Source of the DNA: Chinchilla lanigera
Lineage: Eukaryota; Chordata; Mammalia; Rodentia; Chinchillidae
Assembly: GCF_000276665.1 (NCBI RefSeq)
Contig: NW_004955474.1
Location: forward strand, 11,648,843-11,712,842
Direction of reading: 5' to 3'
Length of the DNA: 64,000 bases
Positions 36,491 to 51,672 of this stretch are shown here, piece by piece; within the stretch, counting starts at the first letter, position 1; every line of letters starts with the position of its first letter. The translations under genes were made by a program, and so were the position numbers. The notes under the pieces were generated by a model that saw only the letters and a list, made by a program, of their open reading frames with translations, searched no databases and had not been told where the DNA came from.

Positions 36491-38209
36491 GTAGGTGACC
36501 TGCTGCCACTTGTCACTGGGAGAATTAGCATCAGAAAAGTGTGTGTAAATACGCATGTAGGAGGGGCCGTGGCCTCATGCATGTGTGCGTGGGTAAAAGG
36601 GGGAGCTCTGCATGTAGAAGTAACTGTGTTTGTAAATGATGGAGATCCTTCACCTGGCATAGAAATGTGTCACGTTAAGCCTTGCCCAGAGTGCTTGCAG
36701 TCTGAGAGAGAAAATGCTCTTGCCCTCTGTCACAGTGTCACAATGCAGTCCCCTTTTTTCTTTTTAACTCACCGAGAGAGCTGATGTGTGTGTCTTTTCT
36801 TTCTAGCACTACCCAGTAGAGTACATTTAGTATTTCCTTTTCTGTGCACCTGATCTCCCGCTACTACACATCAGCCACCTACTGCCTTCAGAAAATCTTC
36901 CTGTTTTTCAAGAAAGATGTTTTGGTTTGCTTTGCTTCTGTTTTTTTGCGTCTTTTTTTGCATCTGTTTATTTTTTATGGGTCCTTTTTTTTTTAAATGC
37001 AGATTAATAAACTTGAGGGATTTACTTATCAAAGAAAACACTGAATAAAAATGCTTCTTACGGAAAACCTGTAACACAGAGGTTTGGATTTGTTGTTCTG
37101 GGAAATTTTGGTGAAAACGTTAGCAATTTACTTAGAAGAAAAAGAGGGTAACCTGACCAAAGCTGCTCCAGGGAGGACAGTGTATAGGTCTTATCAAGCC
37201 ACTTGCTTTTGCATTATGCCTCTGTCTACCTCCAAACACTCATTGGTGTATATTTAAAATAAATGCCTGCTGGCCCCTTTACGGTGTGTGTTTGGAAGCA
37301 ACAACCAGGGAGAGTTTTGCGCCTGATTTCAGTACAGTGCAACGACTTAACACGGTGACTTAGCAGATGGTCACAGCTATGGAGAAGTAGTCTTCCTCAG
37401 CACCTGGATTTCCTTTTCTATCCTTCCCCCTCCTCCCTCTTTTAACCAAGAAGTACTCTTTGCATGAATGGTCTTAGGGGAAGGATCAAAAGGCCCTGAA
37501 AAGACCACACAGTGGAAGAGAGAACCTGGTAAGCTCCTGGCATCCAGGGCAGACTCTTAGTTCTATTTTTCCCTCCCATAAGGAGGGAAAAGAAACCTGC
37601 TCCAGTTCTTTTCATATAATTAGGCAGTAGATCTGAGACGGTGTCAGCCCCTTTCAACTCCCAGTACATTCACTGAACAAAAACACATAGCAGCTCTAAT
37701 TTGTGACATATATTTCTAGGTACTGTTTGTTCCTTTATTTGTATGTGCTTTGAAACAGTACATGTGTTTTTAATTCATATACTGAAACAACCTACTTTTC
37801 TCACCCCAGAAAGTCTCATAGTAGTCACTATTGCCCAAAGTAAAAAAATTAAAAGCAATAATCTAAATAAATGTTATATCTGGGTATTAGTGATTTCTGT
37901 CTGCCATGAAGCTCTGAAACAACCTACAATTTGGGGTCAGAATTCAAATTAGTCACATTCTTGTCCTCCTGAAAGGGATTGTTTATTTTTATCTTAGTTA
38001 ATCATAAACTCATAATCTCCCAGCATACTTAAAGCAGCTGACATAAAGCTAAAAAGTTTTCTCCAGAGTATTTAAAAGCTAATTTGTACTTTCCTTAAAA
38101 TTATTTCATTATATAATATAAAGAAATTTTCTTCACATAAATACTAATGCGAAGGAACAAACATTTTATTTTGGAAATCCAGATATAACTTTCTTTAGAA
38201 GGCTATTGG

Positions 38210-38320
38210 AAAGCCGGGAATGTTAGCACACGCATGAGAGAGGCTGAGGCAGGAAGATTGACTCAAGTTCAAGGCCATCCTGAACTACATAGCAAGTCCC
38301 TGCCTCAAACAAAACAATAG
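38210..38320 (+). mobile_element. B1 SINE, shortened
   Basis: gaggctgaggcaggaagattg and gaactacatagcaagtccctg. Confidence 0.75.
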
Positions 38321-38635
38321 GCTATTGGAAAAGAGTGTATCCCATTCCAAATAAATTTGGAAATGTGAATTGGTTATCATTATAATTTTTGAAATTGCTA
38401 TGACTCTTTAATTTCAAATTACTACATTTGCTGTTGAACTTGCATATCTTAAAAATCTACCTGGACTTATATCAGGGTCATTTGATTACTTGGTTACTGC
38501 TCTCAGTGACTTTTTAAAATCACGTATTTTAATTTTCCAACTTAGATTATAGTGCTAACAGCCAAATATAGTCAAAATAAAGAAATTTCTTCATAAAGGT
38601 AAATAATGAGGGCAATTAGGGTTTTTTGTAATTTT

Positions 38636-38768
38636 TTATTTTTTTGTGACAGGCTCTTGCTGTGTATTCCAGGCTGGCCTTGAGCTCACCAGGTAGCCCA
38701 GGTTGGCCTTAACCTCACAATGATCTTCTTGCCTCAGCCTCCAAGTGTGAACCACCATGCCCAGCTTG
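38636..38768 (-). mobile_element. B1 SINE with duplication, antisense
   Basis: Two adjacent 'ggctggcctt' type units, then the reverse B1 5' end. Confidence 0.75.
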
Positions 38769-38896
38769 AGAGCAATAAGCTTGATTGCTAAAGCATCACC
38801 ATTTTTTTGTAACTTCAATAAAAAACAAACAAAATGGTGGTTTTCCAGTAAAGAATAAAATGTACACTATTTTAAACTGTGTGTGAACCCAATACG

Positions 38897-38899
<3 letters not shown>

Positions 38900-38930
<31 letters not shown>
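38900..38930. repeat. TG run
   Basis: About fifteen TG units. Confidence 0.95.
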
Positions 38931-38934
<4 letters not shown>

Positions 38935-39211
38935 AGTAATTAGCCAAACATGTGTGAACCAGTTCCCATCTGTAGGCTTCCATCACCAGTCTTAAAGCCA
39001 CCGTGTGGCGTGACTGGTCTTCTGGGTTTGCAGGTTTGTTGCCTGTCCACACTCATGGCTGTGGAAACGTGGTCTCTTGGGTAGGCAGCTCCTGCTGATT
39101 GGCTGCTGGCTGACGTTCCTATGGGAAGTAATGTTCTCTGTTTCCTGGGGCAGAAGGAAAGTAAAGCTGAGGCTCCATGAGCTGCAGAGTGAAGCTCTTA
39201 AAAACTCAATA

Positions 39212-39350
39212 TAAGCCAGGTGTCGTGGCACATGCACTCAGGAGGCTGAGGCAGGAGGCTCACTGTGAGTTTGAGGCCAGCCTGGGCTACAAAGTGAGCT
39301 CAAGGCCAGCCTAAACTGCAGAGCAAGACCATCTCAAAAAAAGACAAAAA
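39212..39350 (+). mobile_element. B1 SINE with internal duplication
   Basis: gccaggtgtcgtggcacatg start, doubled 'aggccagcct' segment, A-rich tail. Confidence 0.85.
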
Positions 39351-39934
39351 ACAAAAACAACTCGTTATGGAATGTGTCGAATGCTGTCGGCAGATAACTA
39401 ACCATGTTTATCTCATACACATATGTGTGTGCACACACAATACAGCTATGTTTATGGGCCGTTATTTGAGCTGTCTACATAACACCATCACCATTATTAT
39501 TAAAGTTTTCACTCTCCAAAGTTAAATGAATATAGAAGTCAGACATCCTATTCTATTATTGAAAGTTGCATAACTAGAGCATTCGCAAGCAGCCAATTTG
39601 TTTTGATTTGGAGGTTACCAGTTGTGGAAGTACTGGAGTTTAAAGTCTCAGCTGCTCTGCTTAATTTTGGTTCTGATGAACTTAATTTTGAAAGGCATTT
39701 TTAAAGGTCATAAAATAGTTTATATGTTGCACTCATCATTTACTGCTTCTAGACAGTAACTTTGAAAATTCTCTAAAAGAGTCATGAAGAGGCAAGGAAT
39801 CTTATAAGATCTTCCAAAGGGCCCTGCTATTACACAGATGAAAACAGGCAAAATGAGGATTCACAGTTACGGACTGCTCACTTGTAGCTGACGCCCCCTT
39901 CTAAGCAGTGTCGCTTAGGCACCCTGGTGGGCAG

Positions 39935-40185
39935 CAGACCAGAGGATTAGGAGCCAGACACCTGGATTCAAATCCTGACTTTGCTGCTTAACCAGCTCTA
40001 TAGGCAGCTTAATAAACCTGTCTCCTTCGGCTTTACTTTTTTCTCATCTTTAGTTATAACACCAGCAGATAATAATGAATAGTTGATATAGTAGTGTGTA
40101 CTTAGTAAACTTGTAAGGATTAAATGCACTAAAATATGCTTAGCACAGTATGAGTTCCTAGCATGTGATTGTTAATTATTATTGT
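39935..40185 (+). mobile_element. MIR SINE
   Basis: cacctggattcaaatcctgac, ataaacctgtctcc and tgcttagcacagtatgag follow the MIR order. Confidence 0.65.
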
Positions 40186-42039
40186 CTTCCATAAATATCT
40201 CCAAGCATAGTTTCAGGAAAAATCGCCTTATATTTGCTTTAAAACAGGAACCTGGTTCTACCTAATGACTGGAGATGGCTCTGACCACAGAAGAGGCATC
40301 AGTAAGGACCAGGCCTCCGTGCATTTACAGAGGACAGATCTCACCACACCAACCTCCTTTCTGTCTTCGGTGGTATTACTAGCTTCTGAATTGGGAAGGG
40401 CTGCATTTGAAAAGACTCCAGCTGGACCACTGACAGAGCTTTGGTGCTGATAGCTTTGTCAGAGATGTGCAAGTGATAGAAGACAGATAGGGGAGTAAAT
40501 TAGTAACTGATGAAGCAACCGCACAGAAATGTGTAGGCACGTGGATCAAAGTCAGCTGGGCTGGGGATATTCCCTCTAGATAAAGTCCTCAACCCAGGCC
40601 TGGCCTGCACATGTATCAGTGATTTAAGCAGAGCCACTAAGGACCGGTAGTAACTGCAGGTAGGGGCAAAGCAGATACATGACCTACAAGGATTTGTAAA
40701 TTTATAATAAAGTTGACTGCTGAAGTTCCTTCTAAATCTGGTAGTTTTCAAAACCACTTGAACAATTGAATAGGACCACCCACCATTATGGTAAGGTTGA
40801 ATTTTGAAACACAAAAAAAGTGTTTATAAAAGTAAAGAGCTATGTCAGTAGGCCCTGTATCTTTCCAGGTCTGGGATGTGCCAGAACCTCCTGGCAGCAC
40901 CCAGAGGGAGATGGTTATGATACCAGGCCAACAGCAATGGCTCTGAGTTACACAGGAGGGATGAAATGTGGGAAGCACCGCCCTTAATTCAGTGCAGGTT
41001 TCTTAGAAGTAAATCACCTCAATAGCCAGTCTTCTTTTCTATAGTAAGTGGACCCCTCAGCTAAGCAGGGAGTGGCTGCGCCCCGCTGACCACATTGGCA
41101 CTGCTCTGAGGCCCGTGCCCTCTTCTGCTAGGAGTTTCTTTTGTGTGCCTGTGTGCTGTGGTGTCTATGCTGGAACTCCTCCAGGAGAAATAAGAATACA
41201 GCTTTTATCTCTGTTATTTCTGACTTGTTGTAGGGTCAGCTCCCCTGGTTGGATTAATTTTTAATAGAGAGATGTGTCATTATTACATCCAGAGCTCTTT
41301 GTGTCAAGTCAAATGACTAAAACCAAATCACTGCATCCGAGGAATTCTGGTCTAGATGTGAAAATATACTGACATGGTGCTTTGGGATAGAAATCTGATT
41401 TGAAGCCTCACCTCTTTCTCTTTCGCTTTTGAATAATTTTCCTGTAGCATCTGTTTCATTGCTATGAGTTGCTGACAATGTAAAATATTTCCCAGCACCC
41501 AGTTAGGAAAGGTCGGGACATACAAGCGGCCACAGTGTGCCGTGCTGTTCTCAGTTAGATCTCACCTTGTTGTTCTACTTGAGTACCAACTATCAAAACA
41601 TGAGACAGCCTTGCATTTTTAAAACATTTCAAACACACATGTGGGAATAGTTTGTTTTATTGATTTTTTTAGTTACATTGAACTATGTATTGTATGTCAT
41701 TTTATAGCTTCTTTGACTACAGATCCTTAAATTATAAGACTTTATAATAAGAAGAAAGGGGGGAAAGGAGAGAAGTCATGTAACTATTTCATGTTGCCTA
41801 GTAGGAAACTTCACTTCTATTTTACATACAGGTTAGTACTGGAACATTAGTTTTGATTTTGTTGAAGTTGAAATTCACAATGGTGTTACATTTCTCATTT
41901 TTAAATAAGTGAATACATTCATCCATCCATATAGAAAAATGGCACCTATAGGCTGTTATTTCTTCACTGTGTATTTCCTATACACCTCTGGTGACACCAG
42001 GAAAAGGACTAGTTAGGTGACTAGCCAAGAACAGAGCCA

Positions 42040-42177
42040 CATCTAGGCAGGATGTACACACCTGTAATGCCAGAAGTCAGGAGACTGAGGCAAAAGGATT
42101 GCTGGAACTGAAGGTCAGCCTGGACTACATAGTGAGACCCTGTCTCAAAAAAGAAAGAGAAAGGAAAGGAGGGAGGG
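42040..42177 (+). mobile_element. B1 SINE
   Basis: gtacacacctgtaatgccag ... ctggactacatagtgagacc, A/G-rich tail. Confidence 0.8.
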
Positions 42178-44381
42178 GTAAAGCCACTAAATAAAGTGGT
42201 ATAAGCAAACAAGAAAACTTGAAAATGACCCCATGTTAGCCACCATGTGTCAAATAGTCATTCAATTCCACAATTAGTATTTTATGTTGAATTCAATTGA
42301 TCTTTTATTGGGGACATGTTTGGCTAATGGGCACTCTTTTTACAAAATGTTTTGTACACAGAGACTACAGTGTTGAAACCTTAAAGCTCAGTAACCTTTT
42401 TAAAAGAGATATTCTGCTAGACTCAGACAAATTCAAGGGGTTAGGGAGCTAATGTACTACCTCTCAAACAGTTATTTTTGTTACGTAGAAATGTCAGCCA
42501 TGTGTCGTTATCAACGTGAGGCTGTTTTGCCAAAGCCCTCCGTCCCTACCAAGTTTCTTGCCCTTCCCCCAGCTGTTCTGCTCCTTTGCTGCTCAGTGGA
42601 GAGGTTGCTACCCATGCCTTGCAGTTTAAGCGATCTTAACCCTTCCCGTGTCCTCATTCAGTTGGTTTTAGTTCTGCCAGAAAACTGCTGCTGTCTCATA
42701 AAATAGAAGGTGCAGACTGGACAGTGTAACAGGTCCGCTTTCTGCAATTTAGCACCAGATTTATTTTTCCCTTGAGATTACTTTCCACTCACCCTCTCTG
42801 AACCTCACCTCTCCATCCGGGTGTGACCCTTTCGTGTTAGCACATCTGAGCTGCTCGCACCCAAGGCCACAACTTACCAAGCACAGGCAGGCAGGGCTGG
42901 TATAAAGTAGATGGTGAGGCCCCTCCTGTTCGCCTCCAGCCTTTGCCAAGCGCAGCTGCCAGCACAGTCCCTGCCTGTGGAACCTCAGCAGATAAGAAGC
43001 CTCTGTCTTAAACAACTGCTTGCATTTTTCAAAATATTCATAGTATCTGTATTCCTAGATAAGTTGAGACTTTAAATTTTGAGAACCTATGGACTTCGTT
43101 CCATATGAAGTTAGGGTTTTCAAGATTAATGTGCTTATCTCCCCTATTATACCATGGGGGAGGGTCTTCAAAAATCTCAGGCCACCGTCACATTATGGAG
43201 CCCTAGGACATGCTGATTGGAAGCACTGACCAGGGAGCTGGAGACTGGGCTTCCAGACCCAGCTCTGACCTTGATGAAGTGTTTCCTCTCACTTCTTTGG
43301 GTTTCCAGTTTCCTTTGACCTGCTGGGTTGGACCAGTGGTTCTCCAACCTGGCAGTGTGTTAGAATCATCTGGACAGCTTTTACGTGTGCCTCTACATGT
43401 GTGTAGGGGAGGGGTTGTTTATGTTTCACCGTGTGACTGCATGGGCAAGGTTAAGAGATCACAAGACTACATTCTGAATGAAATTTTACCAGCTGTGTTG
43501 CTTTATGATTGTGATATGGTTTTTTTAGATAAAAAGCTGACTGTACTTAAGATAATTGTATACATTTTATAGTTTCATGCTGAAGGAGCCATTGTTCCAT
43601 GATTCAATATCTAGAAATCCAGAATTTAAGCCTGGGCAAATTCCAGCCTTATGTAAATCACCAATCCACAAGTGAATCTAAAGCATAATTTTTTTTAGTG
43701 CAGAGTATTACAAATGAAACACTATATATCACCTGAAATCTGGCTTTAAAATCTTTTAGATCTTATTTTTTTAATAAAGGGAGGAAGAAATTGAGACAGG
43801 TCTTGTAGAAGATAAAAATAAACATCAGCCTCTTGCCTTCCAAAATAAGGGTCAGGATTTTGTGCTGAGTATAGTTTTTTCTTACAGATTGTCTGGAAAT
43901 AATTTGTACAGCTTTGTCCTCTGTCGGGTGTTCTTTTTTTCTTGTTTTGAATAATGTATGTGTGCTTCTCCCTTTAACTGCTGTCTTGAGCAGCCTCTAA
44001 GTTTAAGTGAAAAGCGTGAACCAGAACTGTGCTAATCCCACACACTAAGCAGAGGCACACAGAACAGCTTACTTTCAAATGACCTGACCAGAAGCTGTGA
44101 ACCCTCCATCCACGGGCTCTCACTGGACAAATGTGAACCCATAGCTGCACCGATGAAGGACGGGTAGCTGTGGGGCCGGGTGCCAGGTGCCCCCCCTCTC
44201 TGACCCACTTGCTTTTCTTGTTCATAATGTCCTCACAGGGAAGGTTTTCCTCACTGACCTGCCAGGGAGGCTGACATGTTCTGTTAGCCTACTGTGGCCA
44301 GGCTGCTCCTCAGAGTAGCCCTAGCAGATTCTTTTGAAAGCAAGTGAGAATGGACCTAAAAGGTAGCTAATGGACAGGTGT

Positions 44382-44558
44382 GATATCTCACCCTTAAAAT
44401 CTTAGCACTCAGGGACGCTGTGGCAGGAAGATCACAAGTTCAAGCCCAGCCTGGGCAACTCTAAGTCTCAAAACAAAAAACAAGGGCTGGGGACGTGGTT
44501 CAGTGCAAAGGCCCTGGGTTTAATCTCCAGTATTAATCATCATCATCATCATCATCAT
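44382..44558 (+). mobile_element. B1-ID dimer with ATC run
   Basis: A B1 is followed by an ID lacking the anticodon-arm part (gttcagtgcaaaggccctgg). The tail has become an ATC triplet run (44535-44558), about 155 bp before exon 7. Confidence 0.8.
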
Positions 44559-44713
44559 GGATGCTGTCAGACAGGGTGGTGATTTTGTTTGGTCAGGGTA
44601 TCTTAGATCTAAAAGAGGAATCATTCAGTGCACCCCTCCTAAAGCCTTCAGGAACCCTTGGGAGCAGTGGCATTTGCCAGACACTCTGACCTCCGACCAC
44701 CTTTATTTTCCAG

Positions 44714-44927
44714 AGCCCATCCCTACCTTCTCCTCCTGGCAGCGGGAAGACTCTGACTCTGAGGAAGCCCGCCTCTCCCCGCAGGCCGGGTGCCTGATTC
44801 GCCAGCTTCTGGAGGAGGACAGCGACCCCATGCTCTCTCCTCGCTTCTATGCCTATGGGCAAAGCCGGCAGTACCTGAATGACACAGAAGTGCCTCCTTC
44901 TCCCCCCAATTCCCACTCTTTCATGAG
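44714..44927 (+). CDS. FAM13A: FAM13A exon 7 of window
   Basis: A 214-bp exon, acceptor tttccag and donor gtatgt, entering and leaving in the same phase. It encodes residues 227-296, including PIPTFSSWQRE, an SDSEE acidic cluster, LIRQLLEEDSDPMLSPRFYAYGQS, and the proline-rich PPSPPNSHSFM that leads into the RRRSSS site of exon 8. This is where strong conservation with other FAM13 proteins begins. Confidence 0.97.
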
Positions 44928-46891
<1,964 letters not shown>

Positions 46892-47112
46892 AATCAAAAC
46901 TAAAGATATCTGAAGAGGACCTAACCCCCAGGATGCGGCAGCGAAGTAACACACTCCCCAAGAGTTTCGGTTCCCAACTTGAAAAAGAGGATGAGAAGAA
47001 GCAGGAGCTGGTAGACAAAGCGCTCAAGCCCAGCGTTGAAGTCACCCTGGAATCCATCCAGAGGAAGCTCCAGGAGAAGCGAGCGGAAAGCAGCCGTCCA
47101 GAGGACATTAAG
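46892..47112 (+). CDS. FAM13A: FAM13A exon 10 of window
   Basis: A 221-bp exon, acceptor cacctag; it completes Glu371 and encodes residues 372-444. It includes LTPRMRQRSNTLPKSFGSQ, a second basophilic phosphosite pattern (RQRSNT), a Lys/Glu-rich helix (QLEKEDEKKQELVDKA), and a coiled-coil-like stretch ESIQRKLQEKRAESSR. The donor is gtgtag, a poor match to consensus. Reading through it gives one Val and then a stop, so retention of intron 10 would cut the protein here. Confidence 0.96.
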
Positions 47113-47733
47113 GTGTAGTGTCTCTGAGCAGCCCTGCAGGGGACAGCTGACCCTAAGCCCTGGCAACCAGCAGGGCACGGCAGCACAGGGCTTCCCCGGG
47201 GATCCCTGTGGGAAGCAGCCCCTCTGTGGCTCTCTCACACTTCTACAGTAATAGATGAAATGACTGCAGTGTGTTTTATCTGCGGGGACTTTGGTTTTTG
47301 ACTAGAGATCGAAAACAGACAGCTCTGTAGATTACAGAAGGAACCTCGTGAGGCTAATGGCAGTTTGATGACTCTGGGGTAGAAGGATCAAAGACAGACA
47401 AACCCGCAGGCCTGTGTAACCTATAACCATAGACATCACTTGGGCAGCTAAACTAAGCCCCACGTTCCCGGAGCCCTGCTTTCCTCCGTAGCGAGCTCGC
47501 CTCTGCCGCCACCGTGTGGGAGATGAGGCAGCCGGGACCATTCGGCTGCTTTGTGCTGCTGGCAAGAGGTCAGAAATGGCTTTTCTGAGTAAACTTTGGG
47601 CAGAGCCAGGGGGAGCGGCTGTGCAGGGATTCTTTTAACCTGCCTTAGTAGTAGATCTATTTGACTAAATGAAGAAGTTGGGGTGTTCACAAATGTTTTC
47701 CATCTTTCATTTCTTATCCCTGTGTTTATATAG
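47113..47733 (+). other. intron 10 of window
   Basis: A 621-bp intron of unique, fairly GC-rich sequence; acceptor ttatatag. In-frame stop at 47116-47118 if retained. Confidence 0.85.
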
Positions 47734-47817
47734 GATATGACCAAAGACCAAATCGCTAATGAGAAAGTGGCCCTGCAGAAAGCCCTGCTGCATTATGAAA
47801 GCATTCACGGCCGGCCG
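47734..47817 (+). CDS. FAM13A: FAM13A exon 11 of window (first helix of module 2)
   Basis: An 84-bp exon, phase 0-0, acceptor atatag and donor gtatgt. It encodes [20 protein letters not shown] and on to SIHGRP (residues 445-472): a single amphipathic helix followed by the start of a loop. The intron falls right after GRP, matching the place where modules 1 and 3 are split. Confidence 0.97.
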
Positions 47818-48616
47818 GTATGTGGGGCTGAATTTTCTGACTGGGGTCAGTGATCTGGCTTTGGAAATGGATTTTCTATGTCAGTGTCTTATCAATAGGG
47901 TTCCCTCCGGTTTGTTCTCTTTGCATTTAGTTAAAGGAGGTTTACTGCATATCACATTATATTGAAGCTTTTGGGAAGGCTAACCTCTAAGAGGTCTTCT
48001 GTTATCTAGCAGACACTGAATTAAAGTTAAAAAGAAAGTTCATTTGCAACTACAGTTGAATCCCTAAGTCCTATTCAAGGTGGGAAAAGATGGGGAGCAG
48101 CGTGTGGGGGGACAGAGCCCCCAAGCAAGAGACTGCCCCATCCCATAGACTGCCATTAGCTTTAGCCTCTCTTAGCCCATAAAGTTCAGGGGTTAAGCTA
48201 CAACGCTGTGCCCTAAAACTCAAATCTTCCTGAAATGCAGCTGCAACCAGTGTTTGTCTCTGAAGAAGCACCAGCTGCTTTCAGAAGCAAAAGCGGGAAG
48301 CACCCAGAACATGTCCCTGCCTTTCTGAGGTAGTTTGTTATTTAGCAAGCATTTACTGAACGTTTGTTGTTAGCTGTGGGGAAGACAGTAGAATGGGTAA
48401 CTCGTGCTCTCTTTCTAGAACTGTAATCAGACATCCTTTCTGTCAGTTACTCTTCACCTTCTGTTCACAAAACAAATTCTTAAAAGCAGTTAGAAGGAAG
48501 CATAAAGTTTAGGTTCACAGGTGGGTTTTTATATAGCCAAAGAGCATAGGTCTCTTTTCCAGTCTTAACTGTAACGGTATAATGGATAAAGTCCTGTCAT
48601 CTAAAATACACTCTGC

Positions 48617-48716
48617 GGGGCTGGGGATTTAGCTCAGCGGCAAAGCGCCTGCCTGGCAAGCACAAGGTCGTGAGTTCAGTTCCTGGTACCGGAGAAAAAC
48701 CAAGAAAAAAAAAAAG
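48617..48716 (+). mobile_element. young ID SINE with target-site duplication
   Basis: AAAATACACTCTGC occurs at 48603-48616 and 48717-48730 on either side of a complete ID. Confidence 0.95.
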
Positions 48717-49095
48717 AAAATACACTCTGCTACATAAAGAAGCCTCCAGAATGATATACTGGTTTCCTAGATTTTTTGTAAACACTGAGCTGCATCCCCA
48801 GCTACCAGTTTTGAAGTCTGTCACAGGTTCTGGGCATCGTGCACCTAGTGCTGAACCAGTCCTCAGCCTTTACCCCAGACCTGCCACATAGCGTGCACCT
48901 AATAACAATCTGTGGAATGCATTTGCTGTTGAGTTTTGGCTCTGAATATATCAGGTTTAATTTTTTTCAATGTTGGCGCTGACGATGACTGATTTTGCTG
49001 GCCTGTCCCTGCAGTGGAAAAATACTAGCACTGTGATAATGTTCATGTTTAAGCCAAGTTTTGTTTTAGATTTTTTAGAGGCATTAAAGTAAATA

Positions 49096-49197
49096 CAGGA
49101 GCTGGTGATTTAGCTCAGCGGCACAGCGCCTGCTTGGCAAGAGCGAGGTCATGAGTTCAATTCCCAGTACCAGAAAAAAAACAAAACAAAAAAAGAA
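49096..49197 (+). mobile_element. young ID SINE with target-site duplication
   Basis: TAAAGTAAATA occurs at 49085-49095 and 49198-49208. Confidence 0.92.
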
Positions 49198-51193
49198 TAA
49201 AGTAAATATAAATGGTCTAGAACTCAAATATATTGTGAAACTTCATTGTCCCTAGTGGAGCTTTCAGAACTTGCACAGGTAAAACCAAACTTCTGTGGAC
49301 AAAGAGGACCCATGTTCTGCTGTAGTTTCAGAATTCCAGGCGTGGTCTCACAGGCCCCAGGCAGGCTGGAATGAAGCTGTGTGTGTTCCTTCCTGTAGCT
49401 TCTTTTTTTCCTGCTGTAGATTCCGATTGTGACATTGATAGACTCTTTCAAGGACTCCTTGCCTAAGGCTCCAAAAGCACCCAGCTGCATGCTAGATCGA
49501 CTTAACCTTGCTGCTAGTTCCCCATGTGGTATTTGTTACTCCAAGCTGGGCAGCCTCACTCATTCCCCTGGCGTGTGGCAGTGGCACACTCCATGCACCT
49601 TCCAGTCACAGACTGGACTCAGAACTCGGAGCTGGTGACCTTTTGGACCGTGGGTGCTTTGTTTATAAAGAAGCTGTCTGTTAGGGGTTGTCATGGAAAT
49701 GAAGTGATACTGCAGACACACAGGCAACTGTATCTATAGTATATCTATCTATTTACCTGTACCTTGCTTGGCCCTGAGGAAGTGGGCCAGCCTGGCCTTG
49801 CGGGTGACACAGTAAATGATGTTTTTCACCTCTGGTACAATTATATGTTCTCTCTGTGGCCTACTTCTGATTAAATGATGAAATCAGAGAAAGAAGGTTA
49901 CCTTTTTTTACCCCCTTATCATCAGGAATATGAAACATTAGTCCATGGCCCTGCCTTGTTCCTTTGTCTTTCACCATGCTTTCAGATGGAGTCCAGATTC
50001 CAGCAGCTCATAGGGCAGGAACAAATACTCTAGGGAATCTGAGTGTCATTTTGTTTCTGGACCCAGGCCAGATTCTCTGCCTCTCTCTTTGGAACACGAT
50101 GCTCCAACCTCCTAAGAAAAAGCAGAGTTCATTTGACATTGGACCAGTCTGAAAACCAGAGAGTGAACTTCCAGTTCCTAGACCTATGCTGTTACCATGG
50201 GACTATAAATACCATTTGGATGATACTTGCATTTCCAGAGCTAAACTATCATTCCAAACCACAATTTTTCAGAAAAGCGGGCACTTTTAGAACTCTTTTC
50301 TTCCTAAATCTACAGATTCTTATTTGAAAGGATATTAACAGAATCATAGGCCAAAACAGTTATTTTGTTTCTGTCCATTTTTTTAGCAAAGCTGTTTTAA
50401 CAAAGCGCGCTATAGACATTCCCTACTGATTATTTGTCTCTCCTTCTCAACATGTAAGCATCTCAAGAAATGGTGTGTGACAGGAGGATAACAAGTATAT
50501 GTTACCTTTGGCCTACACGGATCTCTGACAGTAAATATGGAGGGAGAGAGAATGGGCTGCATGATCAGCCCTCTTCTCATTAGAATATTTTAATTGCATT
50601 TCCAAACCATGGTAACTAACACAACAGTAAACATAGTAAGATTTACATTTAAATGCAAATCATAGAGCCATGTGTAAATGCCGGCCTTTGGTTAGCTGCT
50701 GTCTCAGATTTTCTGATCTTTGCACAGACCACCTACTAACATTACCCTACAATTAAGAAGAAAGAGTTGTCATTTTCCAAATTAATGGGCCGAGAGTACA
50801 ACTGTTATAAGAATCCATCTCCTTTGGTCTTCTGACAGTTCTATGACTCACAGGTAGCTCTCCACACACAAACGCAAACCACTTTCTGTTTTACTGGATT
50901 TTGAGGCAGTATAGTTCCTTATCTAGCAAAAGCTCAACTTTTTACAAAATTGTGCTTTTATGCCACTTTTTGTAAGCAAAGGTCTTTGTAAACTCCACGT
51001 AGAATTCTCAGTGTAGAGGGCAGAATTTTTCTATTGAGAGGACAGCTTGGCCAAGCCCTCTTGGACAGTGACACGGCAAGATCACCCTTCCTCACATCTC
51101 ACGTATCTGTGGATGGATAGAAAACTGGACTGGGAGTCAGTCATTCATTCATTCGGTTCTTTTTTCTTTTCTTCTTCCTTTTTTTTTTTTAAT

Positions 51194-51270
51194 TGGTTCT
51201 GGAAGTCAAACTCAGGACCTTGTGCTCACCAGGCAGGCACTGCACCACTGAGCTATACCCCTGGCCCTGT
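51194..51270 (-). mobile_element. ID SINE, antisense
   Basis: Reverse complement with a T-rich start (51178-51191) as its A tail. Confidence 0.8.
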
Positions 51271-51593
51271 GGTCCTTGACTCAGCAGTATTGCTTTGGGC
51301 AAATCATTGTCCTTTGCATCTAGTGCTAAGATTCCACGGCTCTAATTTTCAGAGTAAAATTGTCAGTCTTCACCATTCACTTTTTGGATCTGTCAAAGTA
51401 ACTGCAACCAAACTGATGTAGAGAAGTGTATTTGATGCAAAGACAAACATCACAAAAGATAAAGGCCGGTAAAAGCAGCTATGTGATCAGTACTTTATGA
51501 TTTCTGTTCAAGACATGCCACTTATTCAGTATGGGTAATTATCGGCTAGCATCCTCTTTGGTTTTGTTTTTATTTTATTATTTCAGTTTATTT

Positions 51594-51672
51594 TTGCAGT
51601 GCTGGGGATTGAACCCAGAGCCTCGTACATACAAGGCAAGAGCTCTACCACTGAGCCATATCCCCAGCCCCT
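51594..51672 (-). mobile_element. ID SINE, antisense, older subtype
   Basis: tgctggggattgaacccag ... gagccatatccccagcccc. Confidence 0.85.

Larger units (their letters stand above)
36491..44713 (+). other. intron 6 of window
   Basis: About 8.2 kb. It holds B1 elements (38210, 38636 antisense, 39212, 42040), a TG run, a MIR near 39935 and a B1-ID dimer near 44382. 36500-38200, 40200-42030 and 42180-44370 show no recognised feature. The intron ends ttattttccag. Confidence 0.8.
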
